A stretch of DNA of 64,000 bases, taken from positions 62,001 to 126,000 of the forward strand of contig NZ_KB907929.1 in NCBI RefSeq assembly GCF_000382285.1, given 5' to 3'. Shown in pieces: positions 1 through 13,282 of the stretch. The stretch is from Solimonas variicoloris DSM 15731 (GTDB lineage: Bacteria; Pseudomonadota; Gammaproteobacteria; Nevskiales; Nevskiaceae). Made by a program: the position numbers and the translations under genes. The notes below the pieces were generated by a model. The model was not told where the DNA came from. It worked only from the letters and a program-made list of their open reading frames with translations, and made no database searches. Each line of letters begins with the position of its first letter. Within the stretch, counting starts at the first letter, position 1.

Positions 1-2
1 AC

Positions 3-929
3 GGCTACGCGCAGGAAGCGCGCTGGGTCTACTTCCAGAGCCTCGATCTGCCGCCCGCCGCGCGCCGCGAGCTCGCCGCCTTTCTCGCCTGGAACGCCGA
101 GCCCGAGCACGCCGAGTACCGCTACGACTACTTCATCGCCAACTGTTCGACGCGCGTGCGCGATGCGCTCGACGTCGCCACCGGCGGCGCGCTCAAGCGC
201 CAGAGCGAAGGTCTGGCGACGCAGCGCAGCTACCGCTTCGAGGCGACGCGCCTGATCGGCCCGGACCTCGTGCTCGCGCTCGGCATGGATCTCGGCATGG
301 GGCCGGCGGCCGACCGGCCGATCGATCTCTGGCAGCAGAGCTTCGTGCCGATGGTGCTGATGGACGCGGTGCGCAAGGTGCAGCTCGGCGATGCCGACGG
401 CCGCACGCATCCGCTGGTCGCGCGCGAGGGCTGGCTGCTGCAGAGCGAGGCCTGGCCGGAACCCACCGCACCGCCCTCGGCGCTGCTGCCGCTGCTCGCC
501 GCCGGCCTCGCCATCGGCGCGCTGCTGGTCCTGCTCGACCGCGCGCGGCGCCGCGCGCCGGCGCGCTGGGCGTTCGCGCTGCTCGCGTTCGCGATCAGCC
601 TCACGGCGGGCGTCGGCGGACTCGTGCTGGTCGCCGGCTGGACGCTGACCGAGCACTGGATCATGTGGGCCAACCGCAATCTGCTGTTGCTCAGCCCGCT
701 GTGCCTGCTGCTGCTGCCGGCCTGGATCGCGTCGGCGCGCGCCGGCTGGCGGCCGCGCCGCTGGCAGCGCACGCTCGCCGTGCTCGTCGCCGCCGGCGCC
801 GCGTTGAGCGTGCCGCTGCTGCTGCTCCCGGGCGCGCAGCACCATCTGCCGTGGATCGCGCTCTGGCTGCCGGCGCAGCTGGCGCTGGCCCGGAGCCTCG
901 TCCGCGCCGCGCGTGCGTCGTCGCGCTAG
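3..929 (+). CDS. DUF4105 (Lnb N-terminal periplasmic domain) membrane protein, 5' end missing
   Basis: The reading frame is already open at base 3, so the gene starts before the window. The first visible residues hold a YRYDYFxxNCSTRVRDAL block, which is the core of DUF4105, the Lnb N-terminal periplasmic domain, with its invariant Asn-Cys. The C-terminal third is hydrophobic, with about four membrane segments separated by Arg-rich loops, so the domain probably faces the periplasm and is anchored by a C-terminal membrane bundle. The cysteine resembles a papain-like nucleophile, but no reaction is established from what is visible. It stands alone, with about 220 noncoding bases before the next gene. 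Confidence 0.8.
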   Translation, partial: GYAQEARWVYFQSLDLPPAARRELAAFLAWNAEPEHAEYRYDYFIANCSTRVRDALDVATGGALKRQSEGLATQRSYRFEATRLIGPDLVLALGMDLGMGPAADRPIDLWQQSFVPMVLMDAVRKVQLGDADGRTHPLVAREGWLLQSEAWPEPTAPPSALLPLLAAGLAIGALLVLLDRARRRAPARWAFALLAFAISLTAGVGGLVLVAGWTLTEHWIMWANRNLLLLSPLCLLLLPAWIASARAGWRPRRWQRTLAVLVAAGAALSVPLLLLPGAQHHLPWIALWLPAQLALARSLVRAARASSR

Positions 930-1147
930 GCAGGCTCTGAAAGAGTTCATGCGGCGTCGTGGCGCGGCGCCACGGGCGACGACGCAGACCAGTGGCGCGC
1001 GACGCCAAAGGCATTTCCGGATCGCCACGGCGCGCGGCGCGGCCTGGCGATGACAGCGTCATGGAGCCCGTCCGTCGCGCCGCGCGAATCTTGCAGCGCG
1101 ACCTTGCGCCGCGAGGCGAGGGTGAGCGGAGCGGAGGAGACAGACGA

Positions 1148-1555
1148 ATGAGCCAGAACACTGCGGGATCGTGCCTGTGCGGCGCCGTGCGCTTCGAGGT
1201 GGAAGGCGACTTCGAGCGCTTCTATCTCTGCCACTGCGCGCGCTGTCGCAAGGACACCGGTTCGGCGCACGCCGCCAACCTGTTCTCGTCGAGCGCGCGG
1301 CTGCACTGGCGGTCGGGGCAGGAGAACGTCCGCAGCTTCGGGTTGCCGGGCACCCGGCATCGCCGCAGCTTCTGCGCGGTCTGCGGTTCGGCGCTGCCGG
1401 ATCTGCAGATGAACGGCGAGCTGCTGGTGGTGCCGGCCGGCAGCCTGGACACGCCGCTGGCGCTGGCGCCGGATGCGCACATCTTCACCGCCAGCCGCGC
1501 CGACTGGGATCACGAGCTGCAGCGGATTCCGTCGCTGGCGCGCGCTCCGTCCTGA
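1148..1555 (+). CDS. GFA (glutathione-dependent formaldehyde-activating enzyme / CENP-V) family protein
   Basis: A 135-residue single-domain protein with the zinc ligands of the GFA fold: C9 and C11 (CLCG), C28, C30 and C33 (CHCARC) and C76 and C79 (CAVCG). The family contains glutathione S-hydroxymethyl synthase, but most members, including short stand-alone ones like this, have no proven substrate. The ATG at 1148 is chosen because a GGAGGAG-like ribosome site lies just upstream; the open frame running further 5' lacks family similarity. Bases 930-1147 upstream hold no gene I can support. Confidence 0.85.
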   Translation: MSQNTAGSCLCGAVRFEVEGDFERFYLCHCARCRKDTGSAHAANLFSSSARLHWRSGQENVRSFGLPGTRHRRSFCAVCGSALPDLQMNGELLVVPAGSLDTPLALAPDAHIFTASRADWDHELQRIPSLARAPS

Positions 1556-1821
1556 GCGGACGCGCGGCGATCGTCGGTTCCTGTACGGCTTCCTGCCCGG
1601 TGCGCCGATCGTGGCGGCATAGTGGCGCGGCCCGGCAGCCGGCTCCCGAAATGAGGTGGCCGGCTTTCGATTGCACCGGAGGCGAACTCGGCCGGGCCCC
1701 GACGCGCATCCGGCGCACGCGCCGCCGACGCTTTCCGTTTCGTGCTGTGCGCGGACTTCTGCGGCGATCTGTACTCGCGCTGTGGCTGTCGCGGCCGTGT
1801 CGTGCCGAACACAATGCGGCG

Positions 1822-2730
1822 ATGTCTTCCCTCTCTTCCAGCGCCTGGCGCAACGGTCTGATCGGCGTGCTGATCTTCAGTGGCTCGCTGCCGGCGACGC
1901 GCGTCGCGGTGGCGGCGCTCGATCCGTGGTTCGTGACTTGGGCGCGGGCGGCGATCGCGGGCCTGCTCGCCGGCGGCCTGCTGCTCGCGCTGCGGCAGCC
2001 GTGGCCGCGGCGCGACGAGCTGGCTTCGCTGGCGCTGGTGATGCTCGGCGTCGTCGTCGGCTTTCCGCTGTTCAGTGCGCTGGCGCTGCAGCAGGTCAGC
2101 TCGGCGCATGCGCTGGTCTTCGTCGGGCTGCTGCCGCTGGCGACGGCGGGCTGCGCGGTGCTGCGTGGCGGCGAGCGGCCGCGGCCGGCGTTCTGGCTGT
2201 TCGCGCTGCTCGGCAGCGCGCTGGTGCTCGGCTACGCGCTGCGCCGCGAGACGGCGGCGCCGGCAGGTTTCGGCGTCGGCGACGCCTGGATGCTGGCGGC
2301 GATCGCGGTCTGCGGGCTTGGCTACGCCGAAGGCGCGCGCCTGTCGCGCCGGCTCGGCGGCTGGCAGACGATCTGCTGGGCCTTGCTGCTGGCGCTGCCG
2401 CTGATGCTGCCGCTCGCCTGGCGGACGCGGCCGGCCACGCCGCCGCCGGCCGTCGCGGCGTGGCTGGCGCTCGCCTACGTCTCGCTGTTCAGCATGCTGC
2501 TCGGCTTCGTGTTCTGGTACCGCGGCCTCGCCCAGGGCGGCATCGCCGCGGTCGGCCAGCTGCAGCTGCTGCAGCCGCTGTTCGGGCTGCTGCTCGCCGG
2601 CCTGCTGCTCGGCGAGACGGTCGAGCCGGCGATGATCGGCGTGGCCGTCGCCGTCGCGCTGTGCGTGGCCGCGGCGCGCCACCACGGCGCGCGGCCCGCG
2701 CCGGCGGTCGCGGCTGCCGTCGAAACCTAA
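1822..2730 (+). CDS. EamA-family DMT superfamily transporter
   Basis: A 302-residue, very hydrophobic protein that divides into two homologous halves of about five membrane segments each, the pattern of EamA (drug/metabolite) permeases. The second half carries the typical YxSLFSMLLGFVFWYRGLAQGG region followed by LQPLFGLLLAGLLLGE, the conserved end of the second EamA repeat. Such proteins export amino acids or other small metabolites across the inner membrane; the substrate cannot be read from sequence. Its TAA (2728-2730) overlaps the stop codon of the convergent aldolase gene. The 266 bases upstream (1556-1821) hold no recognisable feature. Confidence 0.85.
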   Translation: MSSLSSSAWRNGLIGVLIFSGSLPATRVAVAALDPWFVTWARAAIAGLLAGGLLLALRQPWPRRDELASLALVMLGVVVGFPLFSALALQQVSSAHALVFVGLLPLATAGCAVLRGGERPRPAFWLFALLGSALVLGYALRRETAAPAGFGVGDAWMLAAIAVCGLGYAEGARLSRRLGGWQTICWALLLALPLMLPLAWRTRPATPPPAVAAWLALAYVSLFSMLLGFVFWYRGLAQGGIAAVGQLQLLQPLFGLLLAGLLLGETVEPAMIGVAVAVALCVAAARHHGARPAPAVAAAVET

Positions 2731-3488
2731 TCGCGGAACGAGGGATCGAGGCGATCGAGCCGGCGCAGCAGGCCCGGCCAGGCGAGCGCGCCGCCGAGGC
2801 CCTTGGTCACCGCCGCGGCGGCAGCCTGCACGCCGGCGATGATCTGCGGATGGACCTTGACCAGCTCGCCGCCGCCGGCCAGCGCCCGCACCTGGATCAT
2901 GCAGGCGGCCTCGAACACGTACATCGCCAGGAACGCGTCGGCCGGCGTCGCGCCGACCGTCAGCAGGCCGTGGTTGCGCAGCATCAGAAAGATCCTGTCG
3001 CCGAAGTCGGCGACCAGGCGCGGCTTCTCGTCGTCGCGCAGGGCGATGCCTTCGTAGTCGTGATAGGCGAGTGAGGCGAGCACGATCGTCGCCTGCTGCG
3101 AAATCGGCAGCACGCCGTCCTTCTGCGCCGAGACGGCGACGCCGTTCAGCGAATGCGTGTGCATGACGCAGTGCGCGTCCGGCCGCGCGGCGTGGATCGC
3201 GCTGTGAATGGTGAAGCCGGCCGGATTGACCGGATGCGGCGAGTCCATGACCTTGCGTCCGGCGAGATCGATCTTGACCAGGCTCGACGCGGTGATCTCG
3301 TCGAACAGCCAGCCGTAGGGATTGATCAGGAAGTGGCCTTCCTCGCCTGGCACGCGCGCCGAGATGTGGGTGAAGACCAGATCGTCCCAGCCGAAGTGCG
3401 CGACGAGGCGATACGCGGCGGCGAGATCGACGCGCGCCTGCCATTCGGCTGCGGAAACCTGGGCGCGGACGGAGACGGAATTCGACAT
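2727..3488 (-). CDS. class II aldolase/adducin family protein
   Basis: A 253-residue protein with the class II aldolase fold (fuculose-1-phosphate aldolase and adducin head). Visible hallmarks are the N-terminal DLVFTHISARVPG stretch, the HCVMHTHSLNGVAVSA segment with the HxH metal ligands, and RNHGLLTVG, which supplies the third histidine. Long stand-alone members like this usually have unknown substrates, so a specific sugar phosphate should not be assumed. The start at 3488 is preferred to one further upstream because GAGGAG sits 5-10 bases ahead and homologues begin near MSNSVSVRAQVS. It converges on the EamA gene with overlapping stop codons. Confidence 0.85.
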   Translation of the reverse strand: MSNSVSVRAQVSAAEWQARVDLAAAYRLVAHFGWDDLVFTHISARVPGEEGHFLINPYGWLFDEITASSLVKIDLAGRKVMDSPHPVNPAGFTIHSAIHAARPDAHCVMHTHSLNGVAVSAQKDGVLPISQQATIVLASLAYHDYEGIALRDDEKPRLVADFGDRIFLMLRNHGLLTVGATPADAFLAMYVFEAACMIQVRALAGGGELVKVHPQIIAGVQAAAAAVTKGLGGALAWPGLLRRLDRLDPSFRD

Positions 3489-3585
3489 GGGGTTCTCCTC
3501 GGATGGGTCGCCGGATGTTCTGATGGCGCCGGCGACGGGACGTCGGCGACGGTAGCGCAAGCCGGCTGTGCTGCCTTGAGCGCGA

Positions 3586-4611
3586 TCATGGCGCCGCCGG
3601 CAGCGAAAAGTGTTCGCCCTGCCGCGGCAGGCGGAAGCGCACGCCCAGCGCCGGCGCGGCGGCCAGCTGCGCGGCGATCAGCGCGCGCGGATCGGCGCCG
3701 GCCTGCAGGCTCGGCTTGATGTGGGTGACGACGACGTCGAGGCCGCTCAGCGCGCCGGCGCCGCCGGCTTCGCGTTCGAAGCGCCGGAGTTCCGCCAGCA
3801 GCCATTGCGGTTTCAGATGGCCGAACAGGCGCGTGTCCTCGACCGCGTCCGGATACGAGCACTCGATGATCAGGCCCTTGAGCGCGCCGCGGCGCTGCAG
3901 CGGGCCGAGCACCTGCCAGACGCGCGCCAGCCGTGTGCTGCGCTGCACTTCGTCCGGGCCGGTGTCGCCGAAGTAGGCGAGGTAGGCGTCGCCGTGCTGC
4001 ACGAGGATCATCGAGGATTCGAGGCGATCGTGCGCGAGCGGATAGAGGCGCGCGCGCAGCGCGGTGCCGTCGATCGCGAAGGCCTGTTCCGGCGGCTGCG
4101 CCCGCAGCGGGTACTGGCCGAGCGCCGGCGCCGCGCCGCGATCGGCGAAGTTCGGCCATGCGGCCCAGTTGAAGTAGTCGTCGCTGAGCGTCTGCAGCGT
4201 CGCGGCCAGGCCGTAGACCGGCTTGCGCGTGTCGTCGGTGGACGCGATCAGCAGGCCGGCGAGATGGTCGAGATGTGCGTGGCTGATGAAGTAGCCGGCG
4301 ATCGCTTGGCGCAGCACGGCGCCGGCCGGCGTCAGCGCGCCGTCGGGCGCGCGGTCGGCGAACGCGCCGGCGCGCAGTGCGGCCTCGATGCCGGGCAGCA
4401 GGGTGCCGGCGTCGAGCGCCAGATAGTGCGCCTCGCCCGGGGCGCGCAGCAGCCAGGCATTGAGCTGGCCTTCGTGCAGGCCGCCTTCGCTGCCGAGCGT
4501 GACCAGCTCGAAGTCGGCGGCGGCGGCGAGCCGGGTGATGCCGGCCAGCAGCAGGACGGCGAACGCGGCGCACAGGCGTGCGGCCAGGCGAAGGCGGGAA
4601 CGGGCGGACAT
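3586..4611 (-). CDS. class II 3',5'-cyclic-nucleotide phosphodiesterase, exported
   Basis: A 341-residue protein with an N-terminal signal peptide (about residues 1-32, ending AAAA). The metallo-beta-lactamase-fold motif H111-A-H113-L-D115-H116-LAGLLIAS fits the PDEase II signature HxHLDH followed by a small/hydrophobic run and Ser. Later motifs EC-YP and VVTHIKPS also match the cAMP phosphodiesterase II family (yeast PDE1, Vibrio CpdP). The predicted reaction is hydrolysis of cAMP or cGMP to the 5'-nucleotide in the periplasm, as for Vibrio CpdP. It is transcribed towards the aldolase gene but separated by about 100 bases, so an operon is possible but not shown. Confidence 0.82.
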   Translation of the reverse strand: MSARSRLRLAARLCAAFAVLLLAGITRLAAAADFELVTLGSEGGLHEGQLNAWLLRAPGEAHYLALDAGTLLPGIEAALRAGAFADRAPDGALTPAGAVLRQAIAGYFISHAHLDHLAGLLIASTDDTRKPVYGLAATLQTLSDDYFNWAAWPNFADRGAAPALGQYPLRAQPPEQAFAIDGTALRARLYPLAHDRLESSMILVQHGDAYLAYFGDTGPDEVQRSTRLARVWQVLGPLQRRGALKGLIIECSYPDAVEDTRLFGHLKPQWLLAELRRFEREAGGAGALSGLDVVVTHIKPSLQAGADPRALIAAQLAAAPALGVRFRLPRQGEHFSLPAAP

Positions 4612-4754
4612 GGCCGCAGCGTAGAGCAGCGCCGGCCGCCGCGGCCAGCGCCGCCTGCGCCGGGCCGCCGATCTCGTCCGGGTGGCGCTGTGGCCGGCTG
4701 CCGAGTTCGGCTACGCTGACCGCATCCCGTCCTCGTTTCCGGAGTCCACGCGTC

Positions 4755-5347
4755 GTGTTCGCGCCTCAGCTGCTGCTCGCCTCGCAATCGCCGCGCCGCG
4801 CCGAACTGCTGCGCCAGATCGGCCTGCGCTTCGTCGTCGCGCCGGCCGACGTCGCCGAGGGCGCGCGCGCCGGCGAGACGGCGGCGGACTACGCGCGGCG
4901 CATCGCGCTGGAGAAGGCGCGCGCCGGCTGGCAGGCCTCGGATCGCCGCCTGCCCGCGCTCGGCGCCGACACCGACGTGGTGCTCGACGGCCGCATCCTC
5001 GGCAAGCCGCGCGGGCGCGACGAGGCGCTGGCGATGCTCGCCGCGCTGGCGGATCGCGTGCACGAGGTCTACTCGGCGGTCGCGTTGGTCGACGGCACGC
5101 GCGAGGCGCTCGCGCTGTCGGTGACGCAGGTCGCGTTCGGGCCGATCGCGGCGGCACAGGCCGAGGCCTACTGGGCCAGCGGTGAGCCCGCCGACAAGGC
5201 CGGCGCCTACGGCATCCAGGGCCTCGGCGCGCTGTTCGTGCGCGAGATCCGCGGCTCGTACAGCGGCGTCGTCGGCCTGCCGCTCTACGAGACGGCCGCG
5301 CTTCTGGAACAATTCGCTATCCGACCTTTGTCCTTTCCCGCCCATTC

Positions 5348-5351
<4 letters not shown>
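4755..5351 (+). CDS. maf: Maf-type nucleoside triphosphate pyrophosphatase (YhdE-like)
   Basis: A 198-residue Maf/Ham1-fold enzyme. Visible motifs are the N-terminal LASQSPRR (residues 8-15), the catalytic Asp in GADTDVV (D72), the GKP loop, and the C-terminal DKAGAYGIQG. YhdE-type Maf proteins hydrolyse dTTP and UTP to monophosphate and pyrophosphate. The start is a GTG at 4755; a GGAG sits about 12 bases upstream and the next residues fit the family N-terminus, whereas the longer open frame does not. The stop overlaps the rng start (ATGA), matching the maf-rng linkage of other gammaproteobacteria. Confidence 0.9.
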
Positions 5352-6805
<1,454 letters not shown>

Positions 6806-6942
6806 GGCCGGCCGGCACCCTGGCGCGCGGCGCCGGCCAAGCGTGATCTGGCTCAGGTGCCGTTCAGCCGGTGCAGTGGCTCCGGCGGGCGCGGCACGCG
6901 ACAATAGCGCCATCCCGCTGCACCCTCCCGTACCCTGAGAGC

Positions 6943-9900
6943 ATGGAACGCGTCAAACGCCGCTGGTGGACCTGGGCGATCACGCTGCTGGCCGCCCTGG
7001 TCATCGTCGGCGCGGTCATCAGCGGCCTGTTCCAGCTCGCCGTGCTGGCGCTGCCCAGCTATCGCGCCGATCTGTCGGCGTGGATCACGCACGTCGCCAA
7101 CCGTCCGGTGCAGATCGGCGGCATCAATCTCGGCTGGCGCGGCATCGAGCCGCGCCTGGATCTCGACGACATCACGCTGTTCAGCGACGACGGCGACGAG
7201 AGCCTGACCCTGGATCGCCTGAGCCTCGGCTTCAGCGTGCCGCGCCTGCTCACCGGCAACCTGTTCCCGGACCGCCTGGAGATGTCCGGCCTGACGGTGG
7301 TGATCGAGGTCGACGAGGACGGCCAGTGGACGATCGCCGGCTTCACGTCCGGCGCCGCGCAGCTGCCGCCGCAGAGCCGCGACAACTGGTCGCGCGATCT
7401 GGCGCGCTTCCGCCACGTGGTCCTGCAGAACTGCACGCTGGTCTTCAGCGGCCCGCGCTTCGGCGCGCTCGAAAAGCAGGTGCGCGTCGCGCGCATGGAG
7501 ATCGACCAGACCGACGCCGGCTTCGATGTCGACGGTCGCCTGCAGCTGCCGGTCACGCACGGCGACAGCGTCCAGCTGTCGGCCGAGATCGAGGGCGCGA
7601 TCGCCGAGCCGGCACGCTGGCGCGGCGACTTCGAGCTCGACCTCGCGCGCCTGCGCCCGCAGGGCTGGCTCGAAGGGCTGCTGCAGCCCGGCGTGCAGAT
7701 CGGCGCCGAGAATCTCAACGCGACGATCGACGGCCATCTCGAGGCCGGCCGCCTCGCGCACGCCGACCTCGCCGTCGATTCCGGGCCGCTGGTGGTCGCG
7801 CGCGGCGGCAAGTCGAACGGCGCGCGCAAGGCGCGGCTGCGCGCCGCGGTGCGCAGCGAGGCGCGCGGCTGGATCGCCGATCTGCGCGAGCTGCGCTTCG
7901 ACGACCAGCGTCTCGCCCACGGCAGCCTGCGCTGGGCGCGCGACGCGCAGGGCGACGAGCTCGACGTCGACGCCGACGAGCTGCAGCTCGGCCGCCTGAT
8001 GCCGTGGACCGGCATCTGGCGCGACACGCCGCCGGCGGTCGCGCAGGCGGCGCGGCTGTCGGGCACCTTGCGCAATCTGGTGCTGCGCCTGCGCCGCGAC
8101 GGCGAGGCGACGCCGCGCTATTCGGCGACCGCGCGGCTCGACGGTCTGGCGCTGGCCCCCGACACGCACGTCGGCTTCTCCGGCTTGAGCGGCGATCTGT
8201 CGGCGAACGAGAACGGCGGCCAGCTGCGCCTCGGCCGCGTGCCGCTCGATCTGCTGCTGCCGTCGACGCTGAGCGAACCGCTGCGTTTCGACGCGCTCGA
8301 CGCGCAGCTGCAGTGGTCGCGCGCCAGCGACGGCTGGAAGCTCGGCGCGCCGGCGTTCGCCTGGCAGCTGGCCGGCAGCGAGGGCAGCGGCCGCTTCGAG
8401 CTGCAGCTGCCGCAGGCCGGCGGTTCGCCGCAGCTCGACCTGCAGGCGCGCTTCAGCGCGCAGGACGTCAACCTGCTCAAGCCGTACATGCCGACGCACT
8501 GGTCGCAGCATCTGCGCGACTGGCTGCGTGACAGTCTGCTGCGCGGCCGCGCGACGCGCGGCGATCTGCTGATCCGCGGTCCGCTCGCCGACTTTCCGTA
8601 CGCCTCGCATCCGACCGGCGTCTGGAAGCTCAACCTCGACACCGCCGGCGTCGACCTCAAGTTCGCGCCGGACTGGCCGCAGCTCGACGACGTCGCCGCG
8701 CGCCTGACATTCACCGGCGCCGGCCTGGCGATCAACGCGATCTCGGCCAGGCTCAACGGCAACAGGATCGACCGCGCCGTCGCCCGCTTCGACGACTTCG
8801 CCACGTCGCTGCTGACCGTCGACGCCGCGACCAGCGGCGAGATCGCGCGCTTCTACGATTTCCTGCGCGCCTCGCCGCTGCACGCGCGCCTGTCGGGCCT
8901 GCTCGACCAGACGCGCGCCGCCGGCAATGCCAGCGTCGCCGTCAAGCTCGACCTGCCGCTGCACGACATCCAGTCGACCCGCGTCAACGGCAGCGTCGCG
9001 CTCGACAACGTGCAGATGTTCTACACCAAGCTCGATCAGCCGATCAGCGGCATCCGCGGCACTGTGCAGTTCGACGACCACGGCGTCAGCGGCGAAGGGC
9101 TGGCCGGCCGCTTCGAGGATCTGCCGCTGGCGGTGCGCATCGTGCCGCGCGCCGGCACGCACGGCGTGGTGATGGCCGACTTTCCGTTCGCACCGAACGA
9201 CGACGGCATCGGCGCCAGCCAGTTCATCCCGGCGCTGATCCGCGGCGGGCTGCACGGCGAGAGCGCCTGGCACGCCGAGCTGCCGATCCAGGAGCACGAC
9301 ACCGCGCTGCTGCTGAGCAGCGAGATGCGCGGCACCGAGGTGACGCTGCCCGAGCCGCTGGCCAAGCCGGCCGACGCGGCGCTGCCACTGAGCGTGCGCA
9401 TCGGCGGCGACGCCGAGGCGCCGCTGCGCATCGGCATCGGCTACGGCCAGCGCCTGGGCGGCGACCTGGCGTTCGGCGACGGCGGCGGCCGCAGCCTGCG
9501 CCTCGACGGCATGGCGCTGCGCTTCGGCGGCGCCGCGCCGAAGGCGACCAAGGGCCGCTACGTCGTCGACGGCCATGCCGGCACCGCCGATCTCGCCGCC
9601 TGGATCGCGCTGCTGGCCGGCGACACTACGCCGGCGCCGACCGCCGCGGCGCCGGTCACTGCGGCCGGTGCGGCCGCGCCGCCGGCGCCGGCGGGCGGCG
9701 GCGCGCGCGTTGACCTCATCGACCTCGATCTCGCCCACGTGCGCTGGCAGCATCAGCTCAGCGGGCCGACGCACCTGCGCTGGGTGCCGCTGCAGAACGG
9801 CTGGCGCGCCAACCTCAGCGGCGACGGCGCGCAGGGCGTCGTCGAATACGCCGGGCCGGCGCCGGGCCGGCTGATCGCGCGGCTCGAGCGTCTGGCGCTG

Positions 9901-10851
9901 ACGCCGCAGGCGCCGCCAGGCGAAGCCGAGGCGGAGAAGGCGGGCGCCGCCGGCAGCGCGCCGGTGGCGGCCGAGCCCAATACAACGCCGGTCGAGCCCG
10001 GCCGCTGGCCGGAGCTCGACGTGATCTGCGAGGCCCTCAGCGGCGGCGGCGCCGACCTCGGCCGCTTCGAGCTGAAGACCGCGCGCATCGCCGGCGGCCA
10101 GCGCATCGAGCGGCTCAAGGCCGGCGGCGGCATCGTCACCCTCGACGCCGCCGGGCAGTGGACGCGCAGCGGCGGCCGCTCCACCGCCGAGCTGCGCTCG
10201 AAGATGACGTCGAGCGATTTCGAGGCGGTGCTCAAGGCCTTCGATCTGGAGCCGAACTTCAGCGCGCGCAGCACGCGCATCGACGGCGATCTGAAGTGGG
10301 CGCCCTCGCCGACCGGCCTGGCCTGGCAGGCCGCCGCCGGCCGCGTCGAGCTGGAGGCGGAGAGCGGCCAGGTGCGCACGGTCAAGCCGGGCGCCAGCCG
10401 CGTGCTCGGCCTGCTGAATTTCTATGCGCTGCCGCGGCGTCTGACGCTGAACTTCAGCGATGTCACCGAGGACGCGCTCGCCTTCGACCGCGTCGACGGC
10501 CACTTCGATCTCGGCAACGGCGCGGCGGTGACCGACGATCTGACCGTGCGCGGCCCGTCGCTGCGCATGGATCTGCGCGGCCGCATCGGCCTGGCGGCGC
10601 GCGACTACGACCAGCGCGTCACCGTCTACCCGACCGGCATCTCGTCCGGCGTCACGCTCGGCGCCGCGCTGCTCGGCGGTCCCGCGCTCGGTGCGATCGT
10701 GCTGCTGGCGCAGCAGGTGCTCGACAAGCCGCTCGACCAGGTCACGCAGCTCAGCTATCACGTCTCCGGCAGCTGGGACAATCCGAAGGTCGAGAAGCTC
10801 GATGCGCGCACGCTGCGCGCCGCCGAGCAGAAGGGAGCGAAGAAGAAATGA
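6943..10851 (+). CDS. yhdP: YhdP family AsmA-like intermembrane phospholipid transport protein
   Basis: A 1302-residue protein with an N-terminal inner-membrane anchor (about residues 10-35, after a basic MERVKRRWW) and a very long beta-rich periplasmic region, the architecture of YhdP, an AsmA-like protein proposed to bridge the envelope as a lipid conduit. The C-terminal part ([20 protein letters not shown], then [21 protein letters not shown]) is the best conserved family signature. A low-complexity Ala/Pro stretch lies near residues 910-925. The ATG at 6943 is chosen because the charged-then-hydrophobic N-terminus fits the family. It follows rng and overlaps the nitrilase gene by 4 bases. 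Confidence 0.92.
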   Translation: MERVKRRWWTWAITLLAALVIVGAVISGLFQLAVLALPSYRADLSAWITHVANRPVQIGGINLGWRGIEPRLDLDDITLFSDDGDESLTLDRLSLGFSVPRLLTGNLFPDRLEMSGLTVVIEVDEDGQWTIAGFTSGAAQLPPQSRDNWSRDLARFRHVVLQNCTLVFSGPRFGALEKQVRVARMEIDQTDAGFDVDGRLQLPVTHGDSVQLSAEIEGAIAEPARWRGDFELDLARLRPQGWLEGLLQPGVQIGAENLNATIDGHLEAGRLAHADLAVDSGPLVVARGGKSNGARKARLRAAVRSEARGWIADLRELRFDDQRLAHGSLRWARDAQGDELDVDADELQLGRLMPWTGIWRDTPPAVAQAARLSGTLRNLVLRLRRDGEATPRYSATARLDGLALAPDTHVGFSGLSGDLSANENGGQLRLGRVPLDLLLPSTLSEPLRFDALDAQLQWSRASDGWKLGAPAFAWQLAGSEGSGRFELQLPQAGGSPQLDLQARFSAQDVNLLKPYMPTHWSQHLRDWLRDSLLRGRATRGDLLIRGPLADFPYASHPTGVWKLNLDTAGVDLKFAPDWPQLDDVAARLTFTGAGLAINAISARLNGNRIDRAVARFDDFATSLLTVDAATSGEIARFYDFLRASPLHARLSGLLDQTRAAGNASVAVKLDLPLHDIQSTRVNGSVALDNVQMFYTKLDQPISGIRGTVQFDDHGVSGEGLAGRFEDLPLAVRIVPRAGTHGVVMADFPFAPNDDGIGASQFIPALIRGGLHGESAWHAELPIQEHDTALLLSSEMRGTEVTLPEPLAKPADAALPLSVRIGGDAEAPLRIGIGYGQRLGGDLAFGDGGGRSLRLDGMALRFGGAAPKATKGRYVVDGHAGTADLAAWIALLAGDTTPAPTAAAPVTAAGAAAPPAPAGGGARVDLIDLDLAHVRWQHQLSGPTHLRWVPLQNGWRANLSGDGAQGVVEYAGPAPGRLIARLERLALTPQAPPGEAEAEKAGAAGSAPVAAEPNTTPVEPGRWPELDVICEALSGGGADLGRFELKTARIAGGQRIERLKAGGGIVTLDAAGQWTRSGGRSTAELRSKMTSSDFEAVLKAFDLEPNFSARSTRIDGDLKWAPSPTGLAWQAAAGRVELEAESGQVRTVKPGASRVLGLLNFYALPRRLTLNFSDVTEDALAFDRVDGHFDLGNGAAVTDDLTVRGPSLRMDLRGRIGLAARDYDQRVTVYPTGISSGVTLGAALLGGPALGAIVLLAQQVLDKPLDQVTQLSYHVSGSWDNPKVEKLDARTLRAAEQKGAKKK

Positions 10852-11696
10852 GCGAAACGGCCCGGCCGGCGCGCCTCGCGGCGCTGCAGATGAACAGCGG
10901 CGACGACGTCGCCGCCAACCTCGACGCCGCCGCGCAGCTGCTGCGCGAGGCGGCGCGCGCCGGCGCGCGCGTCGCCGTGCTGCCGGAGAACTTCGCGTTC
11001 ATGGGCCGTCGCGATCGCGACAAGCTCGCCCACGCCGAGGCCGACGGCCACGGGCCGATCCAGGATCGCCTCGCGGCGCTGGCGCGCGAGCTGGACCTGT
11101 GGATCATCGCCGGCACCCTGCCGATCCGCGTCGACGGCGAGGAGCGCGTGTACGCGGCCTGCTGCGTCTACGACAGCGACGGCGCGCGCGTCGCGCGCTA
11201 CGACAAGATCCATCTCTACGACATCGACGTGCCGGGCGGCGGTGGCGAGCGCTATCGCGAATCCGCGAGCATCGCGCCGGGCCGGCTGCATCCGGTCGTC
11301 GTCGACACGCCGGCCGGTCGCGTCGGCCTGTCGGTCTGCTACGACCTGCGCTTTCCGGAGCTGTACCGCGCGCTGGTCGAGGCCGGCGCCGAAATCCTGG
11401 TCGTGCCGGCCGCGTTCACCGTCAAGACCGGCGAGGCGCACTGGGAGCTGCTGCTGCGCGCGCGCGCCGTCGAGAACCTCTGCTATGTGGTCGCGCCGGG
11501 CCAGTGCGGCACGCATCCGAGCGGGCGCGGCACCTACGGCCACAGCCTGATCGTCGAGCCCTGGGGCCGCGTCGTTTCGAGCCGCGACGCCGGCACGCCG
11601 GGCGTGGTCACGGCGACGCGCGATGCCGAGCGTCAGGCCGAGCTGCGCCGCGAATTCCCGGCGCTCGCGCACCGGCGTCTGCCGGCGCGCTTCTGA
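10848..11696 (+). CDS. carbon-nitrogen hydrolase (Nit/deaminated glutathione amidase-like)
   Basis: A 282-residue nitrilase-superfamily protein with a complete catalytic triad: E47 (LPENFAF), K120 (YDKIHLYD) and C164 ([10 protein letters not shown]). The [11 protein letters not shown] and [10 protein letters not shown] signatures are typical of the Nit branch, whose best characterised role is hydrolysis of deaminated glutathione, a metabolite-repair reaction. The substrate is inferred from the branch only. The gene lies between yhdP and tldD, as I recall from Pseudomonas, and starts within the last codon of yhdP (ATGA), so it is probably translated from the same mRNA. Confidence 0.88.
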   Translation: MSETARPARLAALQMNSGDDVAANLDAAAQLLREAARAGARVAVLPENFAFMGRRDRDKLAHAEADGHGPIQDRLAALARELDLWIIAGTLPIRVDGEERVYAACCVYDSDGARVARYDKIHLYDIDVPGGGGERYRESASIAPGRLHPVVVDTPAGRVGLSVCYDLRFPELYRALVEAGAEILVVPAAFTVKTGEAHWELLLRARAVENLCYVVAPGQCGTHPSGRGTYGHSLIVEPWGRVVSSRDAGTPGVVTATRDAERQAELRREFPALAHRRLPARF

Positions 11697-11836
11697 AGGC
11701 GCCGCAAGAGCGCTTGCAAACCGGCGCTGCGCCCGCATTCAGAGAGGAACGCCGCCGGTCGGCGGCACCCCTTTTCCGCGCTATGCTGCGGCGCTTTCCG
11801 TCGCCGCAGCGGCGGACCGACTTCCAGCGGACCGAC

Positions 11837-13278
<1,442 letters not shown>

Positions 13279-13282
<4 letters not shown>

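Noticed and set aside
930-1147. Possible repeat element upstream of the GFA gene
   Set aside because: The stretch has a mixed low-complexity look but no second copy was found in the window and no terminal repeats are visible.
6853-10761. A 1302-codon open frame on the minus strand
   Set aside because: It lies exactly antisense to yhdP, is rich in Arg, Ala and Gln and has no family features; GC-rich codon bias makes such shadow frames. The same applies to 1510-3444, 11633-13414, 38600-40321 and 40391-42520 on the minus strand and 32322-34712 on the plus strand.
11751-11774. Hairpin with a short T run between nitrilase and tldD genes as terminator
   Set aside because: A 6-bp stem followed by acccctttt has a C-rich gap before the T residues; too weak to call.
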